Positions 51,788 to 62,411 of a DNA stretch of 64,000 bases are shown one piece after another. Origin of the DNA: Nematopogon swammerdamellus (taxonomy: Eukaryota; Arthropoda; Insecta; Lepidoptera; Adelidae); assembly GCA_946902875.1 (NCBI GenBank), contig OX336348.1, positions 14,967,741-15,031,740 on the forward strand, read 5' to 3'. The position numbers and the translations under genes were made by a program. Each line of letters begins with the position of its first letter. Position 1 is the stretch's first letter. The notes below the pieces were generated by a model, which saw nothing but the letters and a program-made list of their open reading frames with translations, was not told the origin of the DNA and searched no databases.

Positions 51788-54161
51788 CTAGCTGAGCCCG
51801 CGGCTCCGCTCGCGTAAAATTCGTATTTCAAAGAAGACATTAAGTAACTGAGGGCGAGGCCGAAGGCCGAGCTGCGTTCAGGAAGACTATAAACCTTCTC
51901 AAAGAAAGTAAGTAATTAAGGGCGAGGCCGAAGGCCGAGCTGCGTTCAGTAAGACTATAAACCTTCTCGAAGAAAGTAAGGAACTAAGGGCGAGGCCGAA
52001 GGCCGAGCTGCGTTCAGGAAGACTACAAACCTTCTCGAAGAAAGTAAGTAATTAAGGGCGAGACCGAAGGCCGAGCTGCGTTCAGGAAGACTATAAACCT
52101 TCTCGAAGAATGTAAGTAACTAAGGGCGAGGCCGAAGGCCGAGCTGCGTTCAGGAAGACGATAAACCTTATCTAAGAAAGTAAGTAATTAAGGGCGAGGC
52201 CGAAGGCCGAGCTGCGTTCAGGAAAACTATAAACCTTCCCGAAGAAAGTAAGTAATTAAGGGCGAGGCCGAAGGCCGAGCTACATTCAGGAAGACCATAA
52301 ATATTCTCGAAGAAATTACGCAACTGAGGGCGAGACCAAAGGCCGAGCTGCGTTCAGGAAGACGATAAACATTCTCGAAGACAGTAAGTAACTATGGGCG
52401 AAGCCGAAGGCCGAGCTGCGTTCAGGAAGAGGATAAACCTTCTCGAAGAAAGTAAGTAACTGAGGGCGAGGCCCAAGGCCGAGCTGCGTTCAGGAAGACC
52501 ATAAACCTTCTCGAAGAAAGTAAGTAACTGAGGGCGAGGCCGAACGCCGAGCTGTGTTCAGGAAGACGATAAACCATCTCTAAGAAAGAAAGTAATTAAG
52601 GGCGAGGCCGAAGGCCGAGCTGCGTTCAGGAAGAGGATAAACTTTTTCGATGAAAGTAAGTAACAAAGAGCGAGACCGAAGGCCGAGCTGCCTTTAGGAA
52701 GACTATAAACCTTTTCGAAGAAAGTAAGTAACTGAGAGCGAGGCCGAAGGCCGAGCTCCGTTTAGGAAGAGGATAAACCATGCGTCAGGCCGAAGGCCGA
52801 GCTGCGTTAAGGAAGAGGATTAACCTTCTTGATGTAAGTAAGTAACTATGGGCGAGGCCGAAGGCCGAGCTGTATTCTGGAAGACGATAAACCTTCTCGA
52901 TTTCTCGATGAAAGTAATGGCGTGTAGATAAACGATAAAACTTCTTAAATAAAGTAAGTAACTAACGGCGAGGCTTCAGGCTAAGCTGCATTCTGGAATA
53001 CAATAAACCTCCACGAAGAAAGTAAGTAACTAAGGGCGAGGCCACCGTCACACCCATCCCCTCTCCCCCCCCCCCCCCCCCATTTATTTGTTTTGAGTAG
53101 CTATAATTATGATTTTCCTTTTAAAAAAAACGATATTCCCATACAATCTTTAACACTCCGTTTCCTCCCCTTTTATGTGAAAATCCAACAATCCTGGACC
53201 ACTTCGTTATTTTATATATGATGAATAGCTATACTTATGAGTTTCAAGTTCCTACCTTTATGAAACCGATACTCCCATACAAACTTTCGCATCTCCTATT
53301 TCACCCCCTTAAGGGTTGTTTTTTGAGACTATGTCCTTCCTCAGGATGCAATTCATCTCTGTACAAAATTTTATAAACTCCTAAAATCTAATTTTAATCT
53401 CCCTCTCCCTCTCCCTCTCCCTCTCCCTCTCCCTCTCCCTCTCCCTCTCCCTCTCCCTCTCCCTCTCCCTCTCCCTCTCCCTCTCCCTCTCCCTCTCCCT
53501 CTCCCTCTCCCTCTCCCTCTCCCTCTCCCTCTCCCTCTCCCTCTCCCTCTCCCTCTCCCTCTCCCTCTCCCTCTCCCTCTCCCTCTCCCTCCCTTCCGTT
53601 GAGTCTCGCCATCATCGATACTTCGAGTAAATATGGCAACCCCAAAGATGGTAAACAGACAGACATACATACAGACAGACAGAAAGCAGACGTTGGATTT
53701 TATTAGAGGTAAGGAAGAAAGGAAAGGATAATGATAAGGGGGATTCCATCGCTCTACCTCCACCTCCCCTCCCGCCCCTCCCTCACCCCCCTCCCTATAT
53801 GCCTCTACTTATCCCCCCCTCCCCCCCCTCCCCCCCCCCCCCTCCCCCCCTCCCCCCCCTTCAGGATATTGTAATGTCATCGGTTCTTACTCGGGTGAAT
53901 GATTCCGTGTCCGTTACATACAAATATTGCCAAGTGCTCTCATATTTCACTTCACTGCTAACCTCATAAGCCATTTAGCGTGATAGTAAGTAGCCTATAG
54001 TTGATGGGTAGAATCAAGCTATCCGTAGAATTTTGTTTTATTAAAATCAGTTCAGTGGTTCTCGAGTTATAAGCGGACAGACAGACACTCAGACACTCAG
54101 ACACTCAGACATTCATACATTCAGACAGAAAGCAGACGTTGGATTTTATTATAGGTAAGGA
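51788..54161 (-). mobile_element. Satellite-carrying Helitron (copy 2, inverted)
   Basis: The same structure as 39979-42562 in reverse: 3' terminus GAGCCGCGGGCTCAGCTAG at 51788-51806 (minus strand), 68-bp satellite (51.83-53.04 kb), C-run near 53070, (CCCTCT)n tract (53396-53590), and 5' terminus TCCTTACC at 54161. Host A at 51787 and T at 54162. It is 2374 bp against 2584 bp in copy 1; the difference lies largely in tandem repeat number. The neighbouring LTR element inserted directly into its 5' end. Confidence 0.85.
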
Positions 54162-54163
54162 TA
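54160..54163. repeat. Target-site duplication GATA, left copy
   Basis: GATA before the left LTR, repeated at 61271-61274. Its first two bases are the terminal bases of the adjacent Helitron, so the LTR element inserted after the Helitron. Confidence 0.85.
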
Positions 54164-54394
54164 TGAAATGATACTACAATGCCAGTAGTAATCAACAATA
54201 TATATTTAACTTTTCCTCCACAACCGAATACAATAAATCGTCCTTCTTCACACCTTCACAAGTTCGAGTCTATCTCCAGAATAATCCGCGTTTTCTACCC
54301 GTCTGCCCTTTTTTTTATATCCTACCCCCGTGTTGCCACCTTAAAACTAAAACTATATTTTTAAAATGTCCAGTTTTACTTTCAAATCATAACA
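54164..54394 (-). repeat. 3' LTR (231 bp)
   Basis: Indistinguishable by eye from 61040-61270. TG...CA ends on the coding strand. Confidence 0.93.
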
Positions 54395-55042
54395 TTCGGC
54401 CATCCGGCATCGGGCTGCCTCCTGGCGCCCGTTACAGTCATGTTCATGTTAAGGTAATACATACCTGTCTGTATATTATCAATCTTGGACTAGGATTTTT
54501 GTTACATTCTATATAAAAAAAACTTCCAACAACAAACTGATTACACTACGTCAATAATAGCAATTACTACTATAACACAAAGAACTGCCTAACAAAAATA
54601 TTCACACACCTTAAAATTAAAACACAGGTTTGCTCAGAGTAGATCATTCATAACAAATCTTCAGATTAAATAAAACGTAAACAAATCTTCCGATTAAATA
54701 AAACGTAAATCATAACATTCGGTGAATAATTTCCCAATTAAACATTTTTATTATTATTTTATGTACCAAATAATGTTACTTCTTCTCTTTGTTTATCATC
54801 TAATTGATAACAATTTCCTAGGAAGTGCATGGTATTTTATATACATTTCGTTTGTAAGATGGGATATAATAAAAATAATTAATAATGTGGCATACTTTGC
54901 ATTACAGTATCAATAAGTGAGTTTGATTAAATTGCGAACGTTCAGCTACCTAATAATACATAATTATGATCCAGTTTTGTTTACTATTTTGTTAACGGAT
55001 TACCATTAACTATTACACTTTCGGTAATGCAATGCATGATAC
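54395..55042 (-). other. 3' untranslated region of the Gypsy element
   Basis: A/T-rich, no env-like frame. The phrase ATCATAACATTCGG at the LTR edge recurs near 54710, suggesting a small partial duplication of the LTR border. Confidence 0.5.
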
Positions 55043-56395
55043 CTATTTACTATCTTCGTAAACGTCACCCTCACTGTGGCTACTACTTGAGTCGCTATCA
55101 TGTAATTCAATCATTTTCACATGTATCCAGGGCCTAATCCTGTCAGCTGCGATGACGGATTTATAGGGTTTGCCTCTTTTATTAAAACCTGGGACGTCAG
55201 TTATTCTATACCGGTCATTGCCTAAGATTTCCGTGATTTTGTATGGACCTATGAATTTGGACAACAGCTTGGTACTTTTCCCGCTATTTTCAAAATTGTT
55301 CCTTGAGATTTTTACTAAGTCACCGATATTGTACCTAGTAGCCGGTGTCCTATCTTTATCGTGCCGTAGTTTCATTTTCATTTGTTCCTTTTCTATATTG
55401 GAACTAACACTCTGCCTCAACTCGTCTAGGTTAGGGTCTACGTCATTGTCCACATCAAGTTTGTTTGCCAGTTTATCGCGCATTTTAAAACCAAACATGG
55501 CTTCTGCTGCCGTTCTGCGGGTTGAAGCATTAATCGTGTTATTAATGCCCCATTGGACCTTACCCAGGCACTTGTCCCAGTCGCGTTCGTGATCGAAAGA
55601 ATTCTGTGCAGCCAACGAATTTAGGATGGTCTGATTATACCTTTCAGCCTGTCCGTTCGCTCTGGGACAAGCGACTGCGTTAAGTATGTGTTTGATTCCA
55701 TGGCTGTCACAAAAAGCTTTAAAGCCGGTCGACGTAAAGGAGGTACCGCGATCTGACACTATTCTAGCTGGAATACTAAAGTCATAGAATATTTTGTCCA
55801 GAGCTTTAATCGTAGTTCTAGTTTTGAGGTCTCTTACTGCTTTCACGAAAACATACTTCGTAAAGGCATCGACTACGGTAAGTATATACGAGTTACCATC
55901 CTTACTCCTAACGAATGGACCAAGATGGTCCATGTGAATGGTATGGAATGGTATAGAAACCTTTTTGATGGGATATAAATGACCTGATTTTTGTTTTGAT
56001 GCCGAATCCTTATTATAAGCGCATTCCAAGCAAGCCGCGACGTATTTTTTTACGAATTTGCGTAACTTCGGAAACCAATATTCACTCTGTATCTTTTCGA
56101 GGGTCTTACCGTAACCTAAATGACCGCTGTCATCGTGATTAGCGCGGCATACCTGCCACCTAGCGCATCGCGGTATGACTAGTAACAAACGATCCCCGAC
56201 CTTCCTATATACAGCGTGGTTCTTGACCGCATAATTTTGACGAATATCTTTGCTTTCGGGATCGTCATCAGGTCTGAGAATTTTAAGAACCCTGGAAATA
56301 TCGGGATCGGCCATCTGCAGAGACAGCAGCCAATTTTCTTTCGTGATGTTATAAACGCTAACACAAGGGTCATCCTCGGGTTCCGCGGGCGATAC
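55043..56395 (-). CDS. pol: pol: integrase part
   Basis: 423 residues from the first ATG, but the frame is open upstream to about 56395, where it meets the end of RNase H by a frameshift. Zinc domain: NHDDSGHLGYGKT then CLECAYNK. Catalytic residues: IHMDHLGPF (D), IVSDRGTSFTSTGF (D) and RANGQAERYNQTIL (E). Downstream is a GPYKITEILGNDRYRI domain and a short Ser/Asp-rich tail. Intact in itself. It inserts the DNA copy and would account for the GATA duplication. Confidence 0.9.
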   Translation of the reverse strand, partial: VSPAEPEDDPCVSVYNITKENWLLSLQMADPDISRVLKILRPDDDPESKDIRQNYAVKNHAVYRKVGDRLLLVIPRCARWQVCRANHDDSGHLGYGKTLEKIQSEYWFPKLRKFVKKYVAACLECAYNKDSASKQKSGHLYPIKKVSIPFHTIHMDHLGPFVRSKDGNSYILTVVDAFTKYVFVKAVRDLKTRTTIKALDKIFYDFSIPARIVSDRGTSFTSTGFKAFCDSHGIKHILNAVACPRANGQAERYNQTILNSLAAQNSFDHERDWDKCLGKVQWGINNTINASTRRTAAEAMFGFKMRDKLANKLDVDNDVDPNLDELRQSVSSNIEKEQMKMKLRHDKDRTPATRYNIGDLVKISRNNFENSGKSTKLLSKFIGPYKITEILGNDRYRITDVPGFNKRGKPYKSVIAADRIRPWIHVKMIELHDSDSSSSHSEGDVYEDSK

Positions 56396-57590
56396 TCGAT
56401 ATCAAACGTGTACTCGCTTATTTGTAACCACCACCTTGCTATCCGCGGAATAAGGTCCCTTTTTGTCAATGTAGTTCGAAGGGCTGCGCAATCGGTATAA
56501 ATCTTAAAATGGATACCCATAAGATAAACCCTAAACTTTTTCAAGGAGCATACGACAGCCAGAGTCTCCAGTTCGTAGGAGTGCAGATGTTTTTCCTCCG
56601 GCGTAGTCTGTCGACTGAAATAGGCGACCGGCTTAAGGACATGCATATTGCTCTGCCACTGCATGAGAATACCCCCTACTCCCAAAGAACTGGCGTCAGT
56701 GTGGAGCTCCGTCTCAAGATTAGGATTATATAAAGCCAGAACTGGGCGGCTCACAAGTTTTTCTTTTAAAAGACTGAATGCTTGCCCCTCCTTATCCGAC
56801 CATTGCCACCCGGCGTCTTTCCTCAATAGTGAAGTCAAGGGTCTGGCAATTTCTCCATAACCTTGAATGAATTTCCGAAAGTAACCGGTTAGGCCAAGAA
56901 ATTGCCGAACTTCATGCACGCCGCGGGGCACAGGAAACTCCCTAACAGCTAATACCTTGGTTGAACCTGGCAGAATACCTTCCGAGGATACCTCGTATCC
57001 AAGATAATTGACGCAGGTGTCGAAGAAACGGCACTTGGGTAGTTTCAACGTTAGTCCGTACTGTCTAAAAAGTAGGAGGATATCTTCCAGGCGCTGAAAC
57101 ATTTCCTCGACACTCCTAGATGGTATGAGGACGTCGTCAAGGTAAGCCAACGCATATTCGAATCGCCTGTTTCCCAAAATTTTATTCATCATTCTTTGGA
57201 AAACGGCCGGCGCGTTGGCGAGCCCAAACGGCATCCTCTTAAATTCATAGTGTCCGTCGGGTGTGACGAATCCGGTCAGGTGCTGGCTATCGGAGTCCAT
57301 GGGAATCTGGTAATAGCCTGATGCCAAGTCAAGAGTCGTAAAGAGTCTGTTACCGCTTAAGTTTGATATCTGATCATCGATAATGGGCAAGGGGAAACGA
57401 TCCTTTACAGTCTTATTATTTAGGGCCCTAAAATCGACACATAGCCTTTGTTCACCGGTTTTCTTCTTTACCATTAAGATGGGACTAGCGTAATCAGAGC
57501 TCGACTCCTGAATGACGTCATTCCGTAATAATTCGTCTATGGCCTCCCGGACCTGCTCGCGTTCCAGCGGTAGACAGGCGGTACGGTCGG
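56380..57590 (-). CDS. pol: pol: reverse transcriptase and RNase H part
   Basis: The frame is open from about 57590 (REAIDELLR upstream of the first ATG at 57474). RT: RLCVDFRALNNKTVKDRFPL, motif A TTLDLASGYYQIPMD, FGLANAPAVFQRMMN, catalytic AYLDDVLIPS; then FLGLTGYFRKFIQGY. RNase H: TELHTDASSLGVGG, SYELETLAVV, FKIYTDCAALRTT. All catalytic acids are present. Frame breaks at both ends (about 57575 and 56395) separate it from Gag-protease and from integrase. Each looks like a small indel. No recoding signal is evident. Confidence 0.9.
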
Positions 57591-59500
57591 TAAACTATTG
57601 GTTTATTATCCATTAAGTCTATTTTCATTGCTACATCGACCGCACAACCAATCTCTCCCAAATTCGTAGCGAAACAGTCACGATAGTCCTGCAAGAGGGC
57701 ATAGAGTCGGTCCGTTTGGGTAGCGTCTAGTCCTGGGCCTATGTGGATGTCAGATCTCTCGAGTGGTCTCAATGTCGAGGCGTCAGTCATAATTCGGTTT
57801 ACTTCACAGGTCTCGCGTTCAGTGAAGGGAATCGCTCGAGCTACAATAGTATCTCGTTCCAATTTTATTTTATTACAATCAGACAAATTTGATACGACTA
57901 ACTCGCCTTTACCACCTTCGATGTGGTAAGCCCCCTGCAATAGGCGATACTCCTTACCAGGTTCCATAGCGGTATAACCTTCAATGAGAACGTCTCCAGT
58001 GAAATTGATTCCTACGTGTACTGGTACAGTAGTCATCTTGAAAATCTCTACAGGATTTGTAACGTACAACTTAAGATTACCGTCGTCGTTATTGAAGGAG
58101 TCGTCACTTGGACTTTCGTAGAACCGCAGCTTTTGATTATCTTTAAGAACTGTGATAAATGGAAGTTCGGTAAAATCTTGTCCTATGATCAAGGGTGTTT
58201 GCAAATGTTCATCATCTACGATCAACGCTTCGATGGTTGAATCGACTTCATCAACTTTAAGGTTAATTTGTGATTTATACAGAGGAACAACGGTTGATTG
58301 ACCAAATCCCTTCACGACCGGAACACCCTCGAAAATCTTACCTAACTTCAAAGTCTCTGCCTCAGTCTTGCGCAATAGAGTACATTCACTGCCAAAGTCT
58401 ATGTAACCTACATAATCGTGGCCGTTTACAGCGACAGTCTTGTAAAATTTTTCACTACCTCTAGACGTCGCCTCAATCTTTAGAGTCCTTTTCTCTATGC
58501 TACCGTCAGGTCGTTTCATATTAGGATTGGTCAAGTTTATAGGTTCTAATCTACAAATATCGTTGTCATGCCCGATCCTATTACAGCGCTTACATTTCAC
58601 AATTGCCTTCGTACATTTGTAGTAAGGGTGACCTTTAGACCTACAATTGTAGCATACAATAGAACTGGAGGCCGGAGAAGAGTGGGATCCGACACCTCCA
58701 GTTATATTGTTGTTGTCCTTCGATAACGTTCGGTCGCGTGATTTACTGTTGCTAGTCACAAATGGCTGGGGCTTCTGTGAACACAGAAAATAAAGCAAAT
58801 CTTCGGGTTCCGTACAATTAAGTGCTTGTGCACCATTCCTAATTGATTTATCAGTGATACCATACACAATGCAGTCTACAGCCTTCTTGCATTGAATCTC
58901 ACAACGAGTAAGTAAACTTAACTTATCATAAAAATACTCTCGCAAGCTTTCTTCGTTACGAGAGGTGCGGTGCAACATCTCCTCCAAAAGACGCGCATAG
59001 TTCTCTTCGCTGGGAAACGCTCTTTTTAGTTTCGACTGCCAATCCTCCCAACTATAAACAACTGTGGGCAAGGCCTCAAACCATCTCTTCGCTAGGCCAG
59101 CGAGCTTTTGAAGTGAAAAGTGGATAGTTTGTTTTTCGTTCCAGTCATATATGAGGGCACATTCATTTACCTTACGTAGCCAGCAGTCGATGGTTTGAGC
59201 TCTGTTAGACGGATCGAATTCTGGAACTACGTTGTTCATGTTGTAGTTACCCAAGCTATTAGCTTTACTACTTCCTTCTTTCCAAGTGGCTAACATTTTC
59301 AGCACGGCTCTTGCCGATAGTCTACTTGAGGTATTGCGCTGCTTCCGTGTCGCACCATCATCAGAGGAGGTCGATGAGGTCGACGAGGTCGACGGGCTCC
59401 TTCGCCTGGCCTTCTTCTTGGCCCGCTTCCGCTTGGGAGGCGTACCGGGCGGAGTGCCATCTTCCGTCTCATCCGAAGCAGGCTTTTGTCTGAAATATAA
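57518..59500 (-). CDS. gag: Gag and protease
   Basis: 595 residues from the first ATG (59305), but the frame is open further upstream to about 59564 with a Gag-like basic/Ser-rich start (KRKRAKKKARRRSPSTSSTS). The real N-terminus is therefore probably upstream, and no ATG is found there. A 3' splice-site-like TTATATTTCAG lies near 59490. Domains: capsid-like helices (WLRKVNECALIYDW, WEDWQSKLKRAFPSEENYAR); two CCHC knuckles (CYNCRSKGHPYYKC and CKRCNRIGHDNDIC); protease with YIDFGSECTLL (DFGS instead of DTG) and PLIIGQDF. It ends by frameshift at about 57575. Confidence 0.85.
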   Translation of the reverse strand, partial: LYFRQKPASDETEDGTPPGTPPKRKRAKKKARRRSPSTSSTSSTSSDDGATRKQRNTSSRLSARAVLKMLATWKEGSSKANSLGNYNMNNVVPEFDPSNRAQTIDCWLRKVNECALIYDWNEKQTIHFSLQKLAGLAKRWFEALPTVVYSWEDWQSKLKRAFPSEENYARLLEEMLHRTSRNEESLREYFYDKLSLLTRCEIQCKKAVDCIVYGITDKSIRNGAQALNCTEPEDLLYFLCSQKPQPFVTSNSKSRDRTLSKDNNNITGGVGSHSSPASSSIVCYNCRSKGHPYYKCTKAIVKCKRCNRIGHDNDICRLEPINLTNPNMKRPDGSIEKRTLKIEATSRGSEKFYKTVAVNGHDYVGYIDFGSECTLLRKTEAETLKLGKIFEGVPVVKGFGQSTVVPLYKSQINLKVDEVDSTIEALIVDDEHLQTPLIIGQDFTELPFITVLKDNQKLRFYESPSDDSFNNDDGNLKLYVTNPVEIFKMTTVPVHVGINFTGDVLIEGYTAMEPGKEYRLLQGAYHIEGGKGELVVSNLSDCNKIKLERDTIVARAIPFTERETCEVNRIMTDASTLRPLERSDIHIGPGLDATQTDRLYALLQDYRDCFATNLGEIGCAVDVAMKIDLMDNKPIVYRPYRLSTAGTRAGPGGHRRIITE

Positions 59501-59599
59501 TTTACTTGCCAGTAATACACGTAACGTTTTCCTTTCGGAAATAAATGCAACCCATGCATGTCTTTAAAGGCGTTTATTTTGTGTAGCGCTCAAAATAAT

Positions 59600-60200
59600 A
59601 TTTTGAAATAATTTAAGTTATTATAATGTATTGAAGTAATAAACATAAACATAATAACAAACATAAACATTTAAAATGAATAAATATCCAATCCAGCGGG
59701 CAATGCCCACTCAATCCAGTGAGCATGGCTCACTCAAAAATCCTTTTAGCAATCCGACGTAGACGTGCAGTTCACTCAGCAACCAGTGGAAAACATATCC
59801 ACTCAATAATCCAGTGAACGTACACATCTCGTCCATTTTAACTCGATTGGCAAACATTTCATTTTATGAATATCTTATTTTGAAATAATTTAAGTGATTA
59901 TAAAGTATTGCAGTAATAAACATAAACATAACAACTAACAAACATTTAAACTTAATAAATGAGTTTCATAAAAGATGGTTAACCGACGGTCATACATAGT
60001 CCGCCCAAAATCCAGCGGGCAAAGCCCACTCAATCCAGTGAGCACGGCTCACTCCGAAATATCCTTTTAGCAATCCGACGTAGACGTGCAGTTCACTCAG
60101 TAACCAGTGGAAAACATATCCACTCAATAATCCAGTGAACGTACACATCTCGTCCATTTTAACTTCATTAGCAATCATTTCATTTTATGAATATCGTAAT
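59600..60200 (-). repeat. Leader tandem duplication with short stem-loop units
   Basis: Two copies of a ~315-bp unit (about 59600-59875 and 59885-60195). Inside each, on the minus strand, are ~23-base modules of the form GAGTGAGC-loop-GCTCACTGGATT and GAGTGGGC-loop-GCCCGCTGGATT, plus GAGTGGA-loop-TCCACTGG: successive small hairpins each followed by CTGGATT. Lies in the transcribed leader of the Gypsy element between 5' LTR and gag. Function unknown. Confidence 0.7.
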
Positions 60201-61039
60201 TTGATAACCCTAGAATTCATTAAATATATTGAAATAATATAATCATTATCAAAATCAATCATTAAGGTCAAAATTCATACTGACCTTGAAACCCGCACTA
60301 AAGATGCATACACTGTAATACTTTTAACCTGGTCAGTGGTAAATGATATATACACTTAATTCATTAATGATATGTTCATCATAATGCTTTGTAGGGTGTA
60401 GGTAAGTTGGTATCATACGAGTAGTCGTAAAATAAACACAGTGCTATCACGCTACGTTGCAGTCTAGATACCTAGATACCTAAATAACTGGAACATTTTC
60501 GTACTCTAGTCTGTGGTCATGTCGTAATACCTATAATTGTATAATGGGCATGGGGTATTACATATTTATAACCTAGAACCTACCTAGAAAAATAAAACGA
60601 TAACGATTGTTACTACATATGGACATCACCGTTGCCAACAGGTATCTCTAAACTAGCAACAACAGTATCCAAGCTTGAAACCCGATTGAGCAAAGCATAA
60701 TAATTATAAAGAGAACTAATTTTCTTTTTGTAGGTAGATTATATGTACAATTAACACAAGGGAATTGCTAAGAAAACGGCTTGTGTTGCTCATGCCACAC
60801 GTGTACAATAAAATAACGCTCAAGCGGCTGCAAAATGCAATGCAAATTCATAGCCACTTGCGTAGCTCGGACCAACTTCGGTTCAGTCGAAAATATTATG
60901 TAGTTCAGCGGACGAAGCAGTTCTAGGCATTTTCATAGATTTACATGAAATATAGCGTGGGCGTATCGTGGTCTAGCAAAATAAAAGATTGTTCAAACGT
61001 ACCTTTTTTTTTCTTGTCGGTTCATGTTCACTTCTGAAT
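60201..61039 (-). other. 5' leader of the Gypsy element
   Basis: A/T-rich non-coding DNA next to the 5' LTR. On the minus strand the LTR is followed by ATTCAGAAGTGAACATGAAC, which is not a primer-binding sequence I recognise. No coding. Confidence 0.5.
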
Positions 61040-61270
61040 TGAAATGATACTACAATGCCAGTAGTAATCAACAATATATATTTAACTTTTCCTCCACAAC
61101 CGAATACAATAAATCGTCCTTCTTCACACCTTCACAAGTTCGAGTCTATCTCCAGAATAATCCGCGTTTTCTACCCGTCTGCCCTTTTTTTTATATCCTA
61201 CCCCCGTGTTGCCACCTTAAAACTAAAACTATATTTTTAAAATGTCCAGTTTTACTTTCAAATCATAACA
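61040..61270 (-). repeat. 5' LTR (231 bp)
   Basis: Promoter LTR of the minus-strand element, identical by eye to the 3' LTR; GATA duplication at 61271-61274. Confidence 0.93.
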
Positions 61271-61385
61271 GATAAGGATATCTCCGTAACTAATGGTCCG
61301 ATTTGCATAATTCAAAAAGATATGCCATTCTTATGCCTTAAAGAACAACGGGGAGATCAATTCTATTGAATTTGTTGTTACTTTA

Positions 61386-61750
61386 CTGATCCTCATTTTG
61401 GCCACATAGTGAATTATTTGTATGACATGTGGTATATCGTTGGAAAGGGTGTAAACTAGCAAACTTTTAAAATGAAAATGAAGCTCTCAATTGCTGTCCG
61501 TTTTTTTTATGAATTAAGAAATTAATATTCTGTCATATTTTCTCCTCGGGACTTTGGGAGGTAATAAGTCCTTTTCATGGTATTAACTTCATCAAATTAT
61601 ATTTTATTAGAACAAGGATACATCGTTAAATTAAGTACATTTTATTTCGAGCAGTTTTAATAATAAACAAAAAAGTTACAAGGGGTTAAAGCTAAGTTTT
61701 TAATAATTTTCAAAAATAAAGAAAAAAATCGTATCTCGATACCACGTGAC
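61386..61750 (-). repeat. Dispersed non-coding repeat (copy 2)
   Basis: The inverted counterpart of 35640-36030: TTGGAAAGGGTGTAAACTAG, AGTTACAAGGGGTTAAAGCT and GATACCACGTGACA. The LINE begins just beyond 61750, inside this repeat. Confidence 0.65.
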
Positions 61751-62411
61751 ACCAGACAAAGCACCACCCTACCGACCCCCCCCGCCAACCCCCGTCCACT
61801 CCAACTGCGCGAAGCCGGCCAGGAGGATCGTAATACTCGGTGATGAGCTCGCACTCAACATGGGTCGCACATTCCACGAGTCGCGACAGTCGTCGGACAC
61901 CGTCTCGACCACATGCAAGCCAGCGGCGAGCATCTCCGACATTATCAAGGACCTACCGAGCCAAGTGAGCAAGCTGGAGGAGAAAGATATTGTTATCTTG
62001 TTGGTAGGCGGCGCAGAAACTAACACAGACACAGTAGCTTACCTCAGCTGTGTGAAGTATGCAGTCGAGATTTGCAATGCGGCAAAAGTAACAATATTTA
62101 TCAGCTCGCTACTGTATGTGCCGACTCGACTGCATGATTCACACAGAATCAATACTGCCGCACACAGGAGCAACCATCTAGTGTATATGTTGACCAGGAG
62201 CGTTCCTAATACCATCTATATCGATGTAAATACGCTCGGAAAGTCGTGCTATGCACTTGATGGCCGTATTAATAGCATGGGCCGAAAACAAATGCATTCT
62301 TATATACAGAACTGTAATTTTAGCATGAAAAAATCAAATCTACACTTTGTAGAATTAGAAAATAGTGCTCCTAAAAATAAGCTAATTGAATCAAATGCTT
62401 TTTTAGGTTAA
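61746..62411 (+). CDS. LINE ORF1 with SGNH-hydrolase-like domain (N-truncated)
   Basis: 222 codons ending in TAA at 62409-62411. The first in-frame ATG is about 39 codons in, so the N-terminus is probably missing. VILGDELALNMG matches block I of SGNH esterases except that the catalytic Ser after GD is Glu. IVILLVGGAETNTD matches block III, and GRINSMGRKQMHSYI carries the C-terminal His. CR1-clade ORF1 proteins commonly hold such an esterase; here the nucleophile appears lost. The last codons overlap ORF2 at a TTTTTTA heptamer. Confidence 0.7.
   Translation: MTPDKAPPYRPPPPTPVHSNCAKPARRIVILGDELALNMGRTFHESRQSSDTVSTTCKPAASISDIIKDLPSQVSKLEEKDIVILLVGGAETNTDTVAYLSCVKYAVEICNAAKVTIFISSLLYVPTRLHDSHRINTAAHRSNHLVYMLTRSVPNTIYIDVNTLGKSCYALDGRINSMGRKQMHSYIQNCNFSMKKSNLHFVELENSAPKNKLIESNAFLG

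Larger units (their letters stand above)
54164..61270 (-). mobile_element. Ty3/Gypsy LTR retrotransposon without env
   Basis: 7.1 kb, minus strand. LTRs of 231 bp at 54164-54394 and 61040-61270 appear identical. On the minus strand they begin TGTTATGATTTG and end ATCATTTCA. Gag-protease, RT/RNase H and integrase are in order, with no env after integrase. It has a 1.5-kb leader with a tandem duplication. I do not recognise a classical primer-binding site next to the 5' LTR. The sequence internal to the 3' LTR includes GGGCGCCAGGAGGCAGCCCG. Two pol frameshifts make the copy defective despite its youth. Confidence 0.93.

Noticed and set aside
54395..54440. TGGCGCCCGTTACAG as a primer-binding site
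   Set aside because: It is on the plus strand at the 3' LTR side of a minus-strand element, so it is in the wrong place and orientation.
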